Shown here in pieces: positions 50,310 to 58,994 of a DNA stretch of 64,000 nt. A program made the translations under genes and the position numbers. Under the pieces are notes generated by a model, which was not told the origin of the DNA, did no database searches, and saw nothing but the letters and a program-made list of their open reading frames with translations. The first letter of the stretch is position 1. Each line of letters begins with the position of its first letter. This stretch comes from Kiloniella spongiae. Lineage in GTDB: Bacteria; Pseudomonadota; Alphaproteobacteria; Kiloniellales; Kiloniellaceae. The stretch is taken from positions 372,001 through 436,000 of the forward strand of contig NZ_LAQL01000003.1 in the NCBI RefSeq assembly GCF_001026905.1, in the 5' to 3' direction.

Positions 50310-51140
50310 ATGTCTTGGTTCGAAGAAGGTATTCATCCTGAAATACGCCAATCGCTCCGCCGGGATCAGGTATTGTTCGAAGGCAAAACTGACTTTCAGC
50401 GGATTGAGATTTTTGCAAATGATCTGCTAGGGCGGGTGCTTGTTCTGGATGATGCTGTTCAGATTACCGAGCATGATGAAGAAATTTATAGCGAAAGTAT
50501 TACGCATGTACCGCTGCTTTCTCATCCAAACCCTAAAACAATTTTAATTATCGGGGCTGGCGATGGCACTGTCCTACGGGAAGTTCTAAAACATCAAAGT
50601 GTTGAGCAAGTGACAATGGTCGAGCTTGATGGCGCTTTGGTAAAGGTATGTCGGGAACATTTATCAACGCTTTTAAACGGCGCGTATGATGATCCCCGGT
50701 TGAATTTAATTATCGGGGATGGTGCAGAATATCTTGTGTCTGGTGAACAATACTATGACGTTATTATTATTGATTCTACAGACCCCGATGATAATTCCAC
50801 GAGCCTCTTTACGGATAATTTCTATCAAAGTTGTAAGTCACGTTTGGCTGAAGGCGGCATTATGGTTGCCCAAGCAGGGTGCCCTTCTTATCAGCCTTCT
50901 ATCCTGAAACATATGCGCAACCGAATGCTGTCACTCTTTCGTTATAGCGGGTTCTATCACGCGGCAATCCCAACCTACGTTGGTGGACTTCATGCCTTTG
51001 CCTGGGCAAGTGATCAGGTCGATCTGGCACAATTAGCCGAGCAAGATGATCTCGGATTTAGAAAAGCCGAATTTACCACGCGCTATTATAGCGATCGCAG
51101 CCACAAGGCAGCTTTTTATCTGGAGCCTGCGCGCGGTTAA
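50310..51140 (+). CDS. speE: Spermidine synthase
   Basis: The product is 276 residues, the usual length. It has the polyamine-synthase features WFEEGIHPEIRQSL at the start, VLVLDDAVQITEHDEEIYSE in the putrescine-side region, the SAM-site loop IIGAGDGTVLREVLKH (GGGDG in most family members, GAGDG here), VELDGALVKVC and DSTDP with the catalytic Asp. The product transfers aminopropyl from decarboxylated SAM to putrescine, releasing MTA. No speD is close. The GAGDG change is conservative and activity is expected. Confidence 0.9.
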   Translation: MSWFEEGIHPEIRQSLRRDQVLFEGKTDFQRIEIFANDLLGRVLVLDDAVQITEHDEEIYSESITHVPLLSHPNPKTILIIGAGDGTVLREVLKHQSVEQVTMVELDGALVKVCREHLSTLLNGAYDDPRLNLIIGDGAEYLVSGEQYYDVIIIDSTDPDDNSTSLFTDNFYQSCKSRLAEGGIMVAQAGCPSYQPSILKHMRNRMLSLFRYSGFYHAAIPTYVGGLHAFAWASDQVDLAQLAEQDDLGFRKAEFTTRYYSDRSHKAAFYLEPARG

Positions 51141-51285
51141 TTCTCTGGGGCCTTTGGAGGACTATGGATAAGGAGTTGAGAGGCTTGGAACATGCGTAAA
51201 ATTTAATCGCTATCGTGTCTGTCTCTATTTCCATAAAGTCCTTTTTGACTTTCCTTTTGGACTGTATTTTTAAACTTGTGCTGCT

Positions 51286-51798
51286 TTATTGTGTCTTTGC
51301 TAGGTTTTCGTTTTTTGTAATCCAGTCCTGAGCTTCTTTTTCGGCTTGTTCTATCTCTTCCGGCGTCATTTCCTTGGCAATGTCATTGCGCATTTGTTTG
51401 GCAAAGAGTTGTAGTTTCTTTGCGCCTTCAATCTTCCGCAGCGTAATGACGTTTAACCATTTGTGTGCCTTGACCAGTTCGTTGGTAATCAGGAAATAGA
51501 TACGCCCAACCTGAACCTGTGAGAGCAAGTGCCCCTGATCCGCTGCCTTTTCATACCAACTTGCAGCCGTGGTAACATTTTGTTCTGTGCCAAGACCTTT
51601 GCTGTACATTTGTCCCAAAGCGTACTGCGCTTCTTGGTTGCCTTGCTCTGCAAGGGGAATATATAAACTATAGGCGGTATTATAATCGCGTTTTTTTACC
51701 GCTGTTTTAGCGTCTTCCAAATTGTCTGCAAGTGCCGGACACACCATTGCGACTACCAATGTTAAAGACAATAAAAACCGTTTAAATAGGCGGCTCAC
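51286..51798 (-). CDS. Exported Sel1-repeat protein, small
   Basis: I place the start at GTG 51796-51798 because AGGGAGAAC stands right before it and a signal peptide follows at once (cleavage near PALA); a GTG ten codons earlier is possible. The 170-residue product has Sel1 repeats such as AYSLYIPLAEQGNQEAQYAL, then AASWYEKAADQGHLLSQVQV. The C-terminal 50 residues are helical and charged (MTPEEIEQAEKEA). It is periplasmic, probably a scaffold. Related in style to the Sel1 protein at 15775-16746. Confidence 0.83.
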   Translation of the reverse strand: MSRLFKRFLLSLTLVVAMVCPALADNLEDAKTAVKKRDYNTAYSLYIPLAEQGNQEAQYALGQMYSKGLGTEQNVTTAASWYEKAADQGHLLSQVQVGRIYFLITNELVKAHKWLNVITLRKIEGAKKLQLFAKQMRNDIAKEMTPEEIEQAEKEAQDWITKNENLAKTQ

Positions 51799-52065
51799 GA
51801 TTGTTCTCCCTGCTATTTTGTCAAGCACCCCACCTAATTTGATTAGGTTTTGTAGCGATCATGCCTTTATCTTTTGTTGAGATCAAACACTCTTTTCCCA
51901 AACCTCTGGGGAGGCAGCGAATGAAAGGTAAAGTCGATGCGATTGGGGGAAAGAAATTCAGTCTATGACTGAATGAATGATAATCGAATCGATGCATGTT
52001 TTGTTTGACAAAATTATCGTAAAACAATAATTATTTTAAAAATAAAATAAATTAGGAATATTAAA

Positions 52066-52599
52066 ATGTTGATGTATTTAGCGCAATTATTGGCCCCTTT
52101 TTCTCGACTGTTAGCGATACTGTTCCTGGTATCTAATATTGGATTGTGGATGAGCCCGGAACTCGTTGAATTTCCTGCACGAGCCTATTCCGGCATGGTG
52201 GAAACGGAATTCAATGTCACGATGAATAATCGATTGTTTGGGGGGCTTATTTCAACGATCCATCTGATGATACTGTCTGTTGGCCTAATGGCTGTTGGGC
52301 GTATATTTTCACAAATCAACAGGGGGGAATGGCATTTGCCTTCGTTTAGCAAATCACTCAAACGTTTTGGATTATCCCTTGTTGTCTTTACACTTCTTAT
52401 TCCAGTAGTTCAGGCATTGATGAGCTTGGCGCTTACCTATAATAACCCGGTTGGACAGCGCATGATTACATTGGATGTGGACGCATCTACTGCGCCGATT
52501 GCGTTTGTTCTTTTACTGGTTGGTGCTCTTTTGACATTGATGGCATCTGTTATGATGCGCGCAGGTGAGATTGCCGAAGATTACGAAAAGATTGTTTAA
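52066..52599 (+). CDS. DUF2975-family membrane protein
   Basis: The product is 177 residues with four transmembrane helices. The first is near residues 10-30, the second contains LIMILSVGLMAVGRIF-like text, and the third lies near LSLVVFTLLIPVVQ. It is followed 4 nt later by a small XRE regulator, a pairing known from many bacteria where the regulator controls the membrane protein. Function unknown; sensing or stress roles have been proposed for the pair. Confidence 0.85.
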   Translation: MLMYLAQLLAPFSRLLAILFLVSNIGLWMSPELVEFPARAYSGMVETEFNVTMNNRLFGGLISTIHLMILSVGLMAVGRIFSQINRGEWHLPSFSKSLKRFGLSLVVFTLLIPVVQALMSLALTYNNPVGQRMITLDVDASTAPIAFVLLLVGALLTLMASVMMRAGEIAEDYEKIV

Positions 52600-52603
52600 G
52601 AAG

Positions 52604-52876
52604 ATGGATGATGAGGTTGAAAAAACGGGTGACATACAAAAAGCAATTCCGAGTAAAATCCCAAGAGAAGTCCCGAAGGAAATTATCGTGACGTTGGATG
52701 TTATGTTGGCAAAACGGAAAATGCGATCGAATGAACTGGCAGCAAGGGTAGGAATTACCGTGCAAAATCTGTCGCTTCTAAAGTCGGGGAAAGTAAAAGG
52801 AATACGGTTTAATACATTGCAAAAAATATGCGAAGTTCTGGACTGTAAACCCGGCGATATTTTGGATTATGGCTAG
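52604..52876 (+). CDS. Small XRE/YozG-type regulator, partner of DUF2975
   Basis: The ATG at 52604 lies 4 nt after the DUF2975 stop; an upstream ATG in frame is inside that gene. The 90-residue product has a charged N-terminus, then the helix-turn-helix IIVTLDVMLAKRKMRSNELA, then VGITVQNLSLLKSGKVKGIR and ICEVLDCKPGDILDY. That last stretch is the diagnostic end of YozG-like regulators. It probably autoregulates the pair. Confidence 0.9.
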   Translation: MDDEVEKTGDIQKAIPSKIPREVPKEIIVTLDVMLAKRKMRSNELAARVGITVQNLSLLKSGKVKGIRFNTLQKICEVLDCKPGDILDYG

Positions 52877-53248
52877 GCTATAAAGCTTAGGTTTTAACCC
52901 AAATCTTGAATGCTTTTTTTAGGATTAGCGGAAAAATGGCTGTAAATATATATAAGTTTTCTCGCCAGAGATGAGTTTTTTTCTACATGAGTTGATGAAA
53001 TTCATCACTATGACTGCCGACAATTATTTTTCTCATTATGATTTAATAACAGTAGGTTAGTGTTAAAGTGTTTGTCTTTGTGACGATGCGTATCTTGGAC
53101 AAAGTTTGTATCTATTCAATGATTGTAATTAAGAGGTACTGAAGGCCATTTACAGCAAACATGAAAGGGTCGTGACAGACGCCTTGTGCTTTATTATAAC
53201 AGCAAGTGAATCCGATCTTTTTACTGATAAAATGATGACTGTTTGAAC
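52877..53248. other. 372-bp intergenic region before ppaC
   Basis: AT-rich, no gene supported on either strand. I see no convincing terminator, riboswitch or repeat. It must carry the ppaC promoter, but no -35/-10 pair is compelling. Confidence 0.55.
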
Positions 53249-54169
53249 ATGATCAAAATTTTTGGCCATTTGGCACCTGACACAGATGCAACTTGCTCGG
53301 CCCTGATCTGGGCCTGGTATCTAAAGGAAATCAAAGGACAGAACGCTGAGGCTTTTGTTCTTGGCGTACCGAATACAGAAGCACAGTTTGTTGCCAAACG
53401 CTGGGGTTTTGAAGTTCCTGAACTTCTGGGTGATCTGGATGCCGGTCAGGATGTGGTAATTGTTGATACCAACAATCCCGCTGAATTGCCTGTGAATGTC
53501 AATGATGCCAACATTATAGAGATCATTGATCATCACTTGTTGGTTGGCGGTATTAAAACAAAACAGCCGATTAATATTACCATCAAGCCCCTGGCATCTA
53601 CCGCGACAATTATGATGGGAATGATGGGGGACGACGATGTTGCCAAGGCACCAGAGGGAATTAAAGGCTTGATGCTGTCGTGTATCTTGTCTGACACGCT
53701 CGAATTCAGGAGCCCGACGACCACCGATGTGGATCGTAAACTTGCGGCAGAGCTTGCAGGTGATTTGGGGCTGGATATACCGACCTATGCCGGGGAAATG
53801 TTCGCGGCAAAATCGGATGTTTCTCACTTCTCTGATGTCGAGCTACTTCGTCTGGATAGTAAGAAATATGAGATCGGTGAGACGAAGTTTCGCGTTTCAG
53901 TTCTGGAAACAACCAGCCCGGAAATAATCTTTACCCGCAAAGACAGTTTGATGGCATCTATGGCAACTGTTGCCGCCGAAGACGGTATTGATCAGGTTCT
54001 TCTTTTCGTGGTGAATATTCTAAAAGAAGAAGCCACGTTGCTAATCGCGAATGATCTGGTGAAACAGGTTGCGGAAAAATCTTTTGGCGTGAACGTTTCT
54101 GGTGACAGCGTTGTGTTGCCCGGAATTGTATCCCGTAAAAAACAGATTATACCAAATCTGGCTGTGTAA
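53249..54169 (+). CDS. ppaC: Manganese-dependent inorganic pyrophosphatase
   Basis: From ATG 53249 the product is 306 residues, the standard family II size; a TTG two codons earlier is possible. It has the DHH-type metal motifs: FGHLAPDTDATCSAL near the N-terminus (His and Asp ligands), VDTNNP, and the DHH triad in EIIDHHLL. The DHHA2 part has SDTLEFRSPTTTDVDR and later SRKKQIIP with the substrate-binding Arg and Lys pair. It hydrolyses pyrophosphate in the cytoplasm. Single gene with its own terminator. Confidence 0.93.
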   Translation: MIKIFGHLAPDTDATCSALIWAWYLKEIKGQNAEAFVLGVPNTEAQFVAKRWGFEVPELLGDLDAGQDVVIVDTNNPAELPVNVNDANIIEIIDHHLLVGGIKTKQPINITIKPLASTATIMMGMMGDDDVAKAPEGIKGLMLSCILSDTLEFRSPTTTDVDRKLAAELAGDLGLDIPTYAGEMFAAKSDVSHFSDVELLRLDSKKYEIGETKFRVSVLETTSPEIIFTRKDSLMASMATVAAEDGIDQVLLFVVNILKEEATLLIANDLVKQVAEKSFGVNVSGDSVVLPGIVSRKKQIIPNLAV

Positions 54170-54221
54170 TAGTCTCGCCCTGTCGCCTGGTTTAGACGGC
54201 TTTCCCAGATAGATTCATGTG

Positions 54222-54248
54222 AAAGGGTGCTTTTGAGCACCCTTTTTA
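54222..54248 (+). terminator. Intrinsic terminator of ppaC
   Basis: AAAGGGTGCT (54222-54231) and AGCACCCTTT (54236-54245) form a 10-bp stem with a 4-nt loop and a T-run. The ThrE-type gene converges on it. Confidence 0.85.
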
Positions 54249-54257
54249 TTTATTAAA

Positions 54258-55559
54258 TTACAGCGTTACTTTGGGGCGTAGAACTGTGTTTGCCACCAAA
54301 AGACCTGCGGCAATTGCCAGGGCAACAACGAACATCTGCATGAATTGATCTATTCCCTGATCTGTTTGGCCCGAAGCGGCAACAACAAGGCCTCGAAAAC
54401 CGATTGATCCACTGACCAGAACCGTGATTGAGGGAATGAGAACGATTGATGTGGGGCGTCCGGTTGTTCTGGCCCAGAGGTTGGCAAAAAGTCCTGCTGC
54501 GATTGCCCCAAAAAGAGTGCCGAGATTTGCATTTAAAAGAACACTGCTAAGGTTCACAGCCCCAAAGGACAAGGCACAGCTAATAACAACCCAAATGAAG
54601 TCTCTAAGTAGTGTTTGATACGCAAAGCAAAGCCCCAGGAAAAGCATGGCAATATAAAGCCAGATTTCATTACCTGTGGTATGTGATCCAATCGCGCCAT
54701 TTTCGGAAGACCAAAGAAGCCCAACTGTAGCAATGCCAAGCCAGGCACCTGTGAACTGTTTGATCAGGTAAACCAGCCCGCCCATCAATCGGGCTGAACC
54801 AGCGACCACATGATTTTCGACAATTTCGATAATACCAGCAGAGACCATAAAGCCGGGAATGAGAATGACAATTGCTGAAAGAGTGACAACGGTGTGATTG
54901 AGTTCTGGTAAAAACAGTTTTATCAGGGCAGCACTCAATCCGGCAAAATAAGCAGAAACGAAGGGCAGGGCATCTGCAAATCGACCCCCGGTTTTATCGG
55001 CGATTATGAGAATAATATAAACGGCAAGACTAAGAAGACCGGATATTGCAACGTCCCACAAGTTTCCCTGTATAAGTCCGGCAAAGCCAAAGCCGACCAG
55101 AACAAAGCTCAGGGCATAAGTCTTGACGCCCCAAGGGTTTGACATGTTTTCGATTTCATCCAGCCTGTCATAGGCTTCTGAAAGATTATAATCCCCAGAG
55201 ACCAACTTTTCGACAAGATCACCTACGTAGGCGAGCTTTGCCATGTTATAGCCGCCAACAGGGACTGGTGCGATATGTGTTCGCTGCCACAATTGATCCG
55301 CTTTGGAAAAGGCAAAGGTTATTTCTGAGGGTGTAGAGCGGAAAACACCCTGATACCCCAAAGCTTCGGTGACACCGTTGAGATAAGCTTCAAGACGGGC
55401 TGCCGAGGGACCATAGCCATGTATTGCCGTGCCAAGCTTGATTATAAAGCGGCAGGCATCATTATAAGCAGGATCGTCATCCTTGCGTCTGGACATGGAT
55501 CTATCTGGATCAGAGGTATCCTGATTAGGTGCTTGCACAGAAGGTGTCTCTTTATTCAC
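54258..55559 (-). CDS. Threonine/serine exporter (ThrE-type), single-chain
   Basis: The product is 433 residues. A charged N-terminus precedes a cytosolic domain (about 30-130) with FIIKLGTAIHGYGPSAARLE and LGYQGVFRSTPSEITFAFS. About ten transmembrane helices follow: five belong to the ThrE (DUF1212) half, five to the ThrE_2 half. Both halves are in one polypeptide, as in Corynebacterium ThrE, while many bacteria encode them as two genes. It exports threonine, serine or similar small molecules by proton antiport. Stands alone. Confidence 0.88.
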   Translation of the reverse strand: MNKETPSVQAPNQDTSDPDRSMSRRKDDDPAYNDACRFIIKLGTAIHGYGPSAARLEAYLNGVTEALGYQGVFRSTPSEITFAFSKADQLWQRTHIAPVPVGGYNMAKLAYVGDLVEKLVSGDYNLSEAYDRLDEIENMSNPWGVKTYALSFVLVGFGFAGLIQGNLWDVAISGLLSLAVYIILIIADKTGGRFADALPFVSAYFAGLSAALIKLFLPELNHTVVTLSAIVILIPGFMVSAGIIEIVENHVVAGSARLMGGLVYLIKQFTGAWLGIATVGLLWSSENGAIGSHTTGNEIWLYIAMLFLGLCFAYQTLLRDFIWVVISCALSFGAVNLSSVLLNANLGTLFGAIAAGLFANLWARTTGRPTSIVLIPSITVLVSGSIGFRGLVVAASGQTDQGIDQFMQMFVVALAIAAGLLVANTVLRPKVTL

Positions 55560-55646
55560 TGTTTTAACTTGGCGTCAGTTTCGTGGTTTAGCATAGGGTA
55601 ACAGACTTCTATCTGGTCTCTGATGTCTTGGGTTGTTTTTTCAAAT

Positions 55647-56102
55647 TTAGTTGTTTTTCAAGGCACGCCAATCCAGCATTGCGGCCAGACAAAGGCAAGC
55701 AAAGCCTGTGAGTTCTATGGCTATACTGTACTCAAAATGCATGATGTAGTTCACAAACCCACAGCCAAGGCTACCAATGATTACTGGGAAAAAGTGCTTA
55801 TGGCGAAAAAGGTTAACAGACAAGCCAATAATGGCAAAAAGAGACGCGATGCTTATGGCACCCGCCCAGAGGGTTTCGTTGACAGTGATTTCGAACCCCA
55901 TTTTACCGAACAAGTTGATAAGGATCAGGGTGCCATAGCAGAGGATAATGGAACAGGTGGTTGCTGTTGAGGCAATAAGGCTTATCCGAGGGCGCGTATT
56001 TATCGGGCGTATTGCCATTTGATATAGCGTATCATGCGATGTCTCGTTCTCTGCTCGGTCATGCAAAGCATTATGTTGAGTGCTACCGTCATCAGGACTC
56101 AC
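55647..56102 (-). CDS. Small four-helix membrane protein
   Basis: The product is 151 residues from GTG 56100-56102 (GGGGGATAGG upstream); ATG 56016-56018 gives 123 residues. Four hydrophobic segments are visible, with SIILCYGTLILINLFGKM first and ELTGFACLCLAAMLDW last. Cys pairs occur in the membrane parts. The pattern recalls MerC-type proteins but lacks the Cys-Cys pairs that would define mercury uptake. Function unknown. Upstream lies a gene-poor region next to the IS. Confidence 0.6.
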   Translation of the reverse strand: MSPDDGSTQHNALHDRAENETSHDTLYQMAIRPINTRPRISLIASTATTCSIILCYGTLILINLFGKMGFEITVNETLWAGAISIASLFAIIGLSVNLFRHKHFFPVIIGSLGCGFVNYIMHFEYSIAIELTGFACLCLAAMLDWRALKNN

Positions 56103-56604
56103 GATAACCTATCCCCCGGGTTTATCTGGATCTTTGACTTGTCTGTATGGCATTCAACCCCGGAAATATTTATAATTTCAAGGGCTTGTTGATATCTGCT
56201 ATTTTAATTGGTGCTTTGTGTTCTATTGTGTGAGCCGTGCAATCCGAGGATTAGATATACCGTCGTTTCTGGGCTTCTTATTTTGTGCTGGGGATACTAC
56301 AGCCAGAAAGGGGAAAAAGTAAATGCCCTTATTCAACCCAAACAAAAAATATTACATACGGAAGGCTTTGTAATTTTATGGCTCTACTAAATTTATAGAT
56401 TAGCCCTGATGTATAAAACTTCAAAAAACCTTCCCAATGATTCTATCCAAATGATTTTATAAAATCTTTTTCTCTTGTTTTGCTTCTTCTGACGTCATTG
56501 TGGGGATGGTGTCTCCGAAAGCTGGTGACCTTTGCCCCTGAAAAGGTGAGAGGTTTATCCAAGTCTGGAAAATATTTATATCTTTTTGGTTTAGGAGTGT
56601 CGTT
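56103..56604. other. 502-bp gene-poor region
   Basis: Short open frames exist on both strands but none has a ribosome binding site, family pattern or normal composition. About 56470-56600 on the + strand can be read as a membrane-helix-like fragment (LVLLLLTSLWGW...) without a start. It may be a decayed gene next to the IS. Confidence 0.5.
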
Positions 56605-56802
56605 TTAATTAGAATGCACTGTGTAGCGTTGGGGATTTTGTTCTGAGGCAATTTTTCCGATGCCCCTTAATCTATCCCATCCATGGTCGTCGAAGCGTTG
56701 ACCAACTTGCAGATTGGGAAAGGGGGTATCTGAAATAAATAGCGCGACAGGTTCATGCTCACCTGTAATATCACAAATATATAATTCGTACTGAGATTTC
56801 AT
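56605..56802 (-). CDS. Small protein of unknown function
   Basis: The 65-residue product reads cleanly, with QYELYICDITGEHEPVALFI, then PNLQVGQRFDDHGWDRLRG. I do not recognise the family. Composition looks like a real soluble protein and it is too regular to be a shadow frame. No strong ribosome binding site is present. The IS inserted 32 bp upstream of its start, so its promoter may be cut off. Confidence 0.5.
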   Translation of the reverse strand: MKSQYELYICDITGEHEPVALFISDTPFPNLQVGQRFDDHGWDRLRGIGKIASEQNPQRYTVHSN

Positions 56803-56833
56803 GTTGTTACCAGCGGAAAATTTTATCTTTTAC

Positions 56834-57988
56834 TAAGAGAGACCTCAGCAAAACTCTGACCTTTTCCTATTTTGATTAATTTAGTATTTTTTGGGTTATG
56901 AAACAAAGCTTCAAAACCCAACCCGCGCTTTTCGCGACACATGAGCTTTTGGATCACCCCGCGCTGAGCGCGCTTGAGGGTATCGAAGGATTGATCGACT
57001 GGACTGCTCTTGAGCCATTGTTACCACAAGGCGAGGGTCGGACTGGTCGTCCGGGCTATGCTGCGATGACGTTGTTTCGGGCCTTGCTTCTGGGAATTTG
57101 GCACAATCTGTCTGATGTTAAGCTTGAGGCTCAACTGGCCCGGGATTTGATGTTTCGCAAGTTCTGCCGCCTCGAGATGGATCAGGGTGTTCCTCAGGCT
57201 TCGACCCTCGGACGCTTCCGGATTGCCCTGGAAAAGACAGGGCATCTGGACGCGGTGCTTACACAGATCAATGAGCAACTCAGCCAATCAAACGTGATCC
57301 TTCAAGAGGGCCGTGTCGCCATTGTTGATGCGACGTTGGTTGAGGCTGCACAAAGCGGATTACGAAAACCTGACCCTGAGGCTGGTTCCCATGTGAAGGT
57401 TAATACAAAAGGTAAAGTTCAGGCCAAATGGGGCTATCAGGCATTTGTGAACTGTGACGAGGATGGATTTATCTTTGCCACGGCCCTGACGCCGGGTAAC
57501 AGGCACGAGATCAATTCCTTGACCGATCTGCTTTATGGTAGCGAGGCCGCGCTTTATGCGGACAGTGCCTATTCCTCACAAAAGGTTCGGGAGTGGATGA
57601 CAGAGCGAGGTATCACTGACCAGGTTCAGCGAAAAGGGTATAGAGGCCGTACACTCTCAGCAACAGAGCGTGCTCGCAATGTCGAGATTGGCGTTACAAG
57701 GGGACGTGTTGAAGCAATCTTTGGATCAATGAAGCGGCTCTGGGGAATGGGCCGCTCCCGCTTTATGGGTCTTGCTCGAACCCATGCCCAATTTACACTG
57801 GCGGCAATAGGATGGAATCTCACCAAGGGTGCAAGGTTCCGGAAAGCCTATGGATAAAGCGCTCAAAAGCCCCCCAAAATATCTATTTGTGACATCGAAG
57901 CAGCTTTAAAAGCCTTTGCTCGCAGGCAAAAGCATTACTCATTATTTGCAACTACTCAGATTAGGGGGGGTTGCTGAGGTCTCTCTAA
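56834..57988 (+). mobile_element. IS5-family insertion sequence with 3-bp target duplication
   Basis: The element proper is 56837-57985 (1149 bp). It ends in perfect 15-bp inverted repeats GAGAGACCTCAGCAA (left 56837-56851, right in reverse complement 57971-57985). TAA stands on both sides (56834-56836 and 57986-57988), a TNA-type duplication as made by IS1031/ISL2-group members. Both repeats and the transposase are intact, so it should be functional. The insertion lies upstream of the small gene at 56605-56802. Confidence 0.92.
56898..57857 (+). CDS. IS5-family transposase
   Basis: The product is 319 residues, normal for the family. It starts with an N-terminal DUF772-type region (EGRTGRPGYAAMTLFRALLL). 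The DDE triad can be placed: first Asp in VAIVDATLVEAA, second Asp in LYADSAYSS, Glu in RGRVEAIFGSMKRLWG. DNA-strand transfer and insertion are its role. No frameshift or stop is present; one frame encodes the whole enzyme. It starts 61 bp inside the left repeat end. Confidence 0.93.
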   Translation: MKQSFKTQPALFATHELLDHPALSALEGIEGLIDWTALEPLLPQGEGRTGRPGYAAMTLFRALLLGIWHNLSDVKLEAQLARDLMFRKFCRLEMDQGVPQASTLGRFRIALEKTGHLDAVLTQINEQLSQSNVILQEGRVAIVDATLVEAAQSGLRKPDPEAGSHVKVNTKGKVQAKWGYQAFVNCDEDGFIFATALTPGNRHEINSLTDLLYGSEAALYADSAYSSQKVREWMTERGITDQVQRKGYRGRTLSATERARNVEIGVTRGRVEAIFGSMKRLWGMGRSRFMGLARTHAQFTLAAIGWNLTKGARFRKAYG

Positions 57989-58005
57989 AATATAATTGGT
58001 GAGCA

Positions 58006-58200
58006 ATTGAGGCAATTATAAAGAAACTTCCAGACCTTAATCGTTATCTGGCAAGGTCAAACTTGTCACTAAACGGGGGCCAGAGGCCGGTTTGGTATCT
58101 GTACTATTCAGCAGAGAGGATGGTGTCCGTTATCAAAGATATGACATCGGATAATAGCGGTCAGATAGTTGCTTGGGACGGACAGGTTATTCCTTATTAA
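58006..58200 (+). pseudogene. Start-less reading frame, likely gene remnant beside the IS
   Basis: After TGA at 58000-58002 the frame stays open for 64 codons to TAA 58198-58200 and looks like real protein: IEAIIKKLPDLNRYLARS, then PVWYLYYSAERMVSVIKDM and IVAWDGQVIPY. No ATG, GTG or TTG opens it. The IS target duplication is clean, so the insertion did not remove the 5' end; the frame was probably already broken or displaced. Family not recognised. Confidence 0.4.
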
Positions 58201-58240
58201 GGCAGCGAAATTAAGGAGGCGAAATTAAGGCAACGAACTT
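58199..58240. repeat. Three degenerate 14-bp tandem repeats
   Basis: AAGGCAGCGAAATT, AAGGAGGCGAAATT and AAGGCAACGAACTT follow one another directly (58199-58240). They lie between the gene remnant and the PPOX gene stop. Confidence 0.6.
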
Positions 58241-58244
58241 TTGT

Positions 58245-58796
58245 TTATATCTCACTAAAAATTCCGGTGGGGTGGCCGTCGATACTTTTGATATTTTTAC
58301 GTGCCCAATATTTCTTTACACCTTCTGGCCCCATATCTTCGTAGAAGGGCAATAATTCTTCTTCTGCCCGGCTTTTAACAAATGACATTTCGGGAACACC
58401 AGTTCCGCAAGAGGTTTGAACAAGATCTATTGCCATGTCGAATATTTGTCGACTGCCTGCTGCCTCTGGGAAATTAGATAACGCTTCGCCCCACTCGTTA
58501 TCTCGGGGATGTATGACTTTGGCCTGACCATATACGCGTAAAATCAAAGCGTTACCTTCAAAGGCGCAAAACATGAGCGTCATACGATTAACGTCAAGCA
58601 AATGAGCTGCTGTTTCATTCCCGCTGCCACTGACATTTAACCAGATAATACGGTTTGGGTTTACGATACGCAGACTATCCAAGCCTTTTGGCGACAGGTT
58701 AACTCGACTGTCTTTTCCCGCTGTGGCGACAAAGAATAGAGGTTGTTGCCGGATAAATTCTTGATGTTTGTCTGAAAGAGCAAATGCTTTGGCCAT
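58245..58796 (-). CDS. Pyridoxamine-5'-phosphate-oxidase-like FMN protein
   Basis: From ATG 58794-58796 the product is 183 residues; a start 11 codons earlier is possible. The split-barrel signature is present: FALSDKHQEFIRQQPLFFVA, then DSRVNLSPKGLDSLRIV and NRIIWLNVSGSGNETAAHL. The end has EELLPFYEDMGPEGVKKYW. Such proteins bind FMN, F420 or heme and act as reductases or general stress proteins. Pyridoxal synthesis is not implied. It is convergent with the remnant; its neighbour on the left carries the tandem repeats. Confidence 0.87.
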   Translation of the reverse strand: MAKAFALSDKHQEFIRQQPLFFVATAGKDSRVNLSPKGLDSLRIVNPNRIIWLNVSGSGNETAAHLLDVNRMTLMFCAFEGNALILRVYGQAKVIHPRDNEWGEALSNFPEAAGSRQIFDMAIDLVQTSCGTGVPEMSFVKSRAEEELLPFYEDMGPEGVKKYWARKNIKSIDGHPTGIFSEI

Positions 58797-58994
58797 CTTA
58801 TTTATCTTTGTTTTGTTGTTTTGGAACATATAGTGAACATGGTTTTGGGTTTTTACCAGGAAAATATGAATATTTCTATGGTTTTTGAATTAATACATGT
58901 GTTTGTGGCAGTAAAAATAACTGTGTATTGTCTCTAAGATAGTACCAAAAAATGATTTGAATTTCTTTCTTGTGTATAGAGTGGATAATTAATT

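Noticed and set aside
52877-53248. Possible small RNA or riboswitch before ppaC
   Set aside because: No conserved stem, repeat or promoter could be pointed to.
56208-56390. 60-codon + strand frame in the gene-poor region
   Set aside because: Unusual composition, no ribosome binding site and no recognisable pattern.
56457-56651. 64-codon - strand frame overlapping the small gene
   Set aside because: It overlaps a better small frame at 56605-56802 and has low-complexity content.
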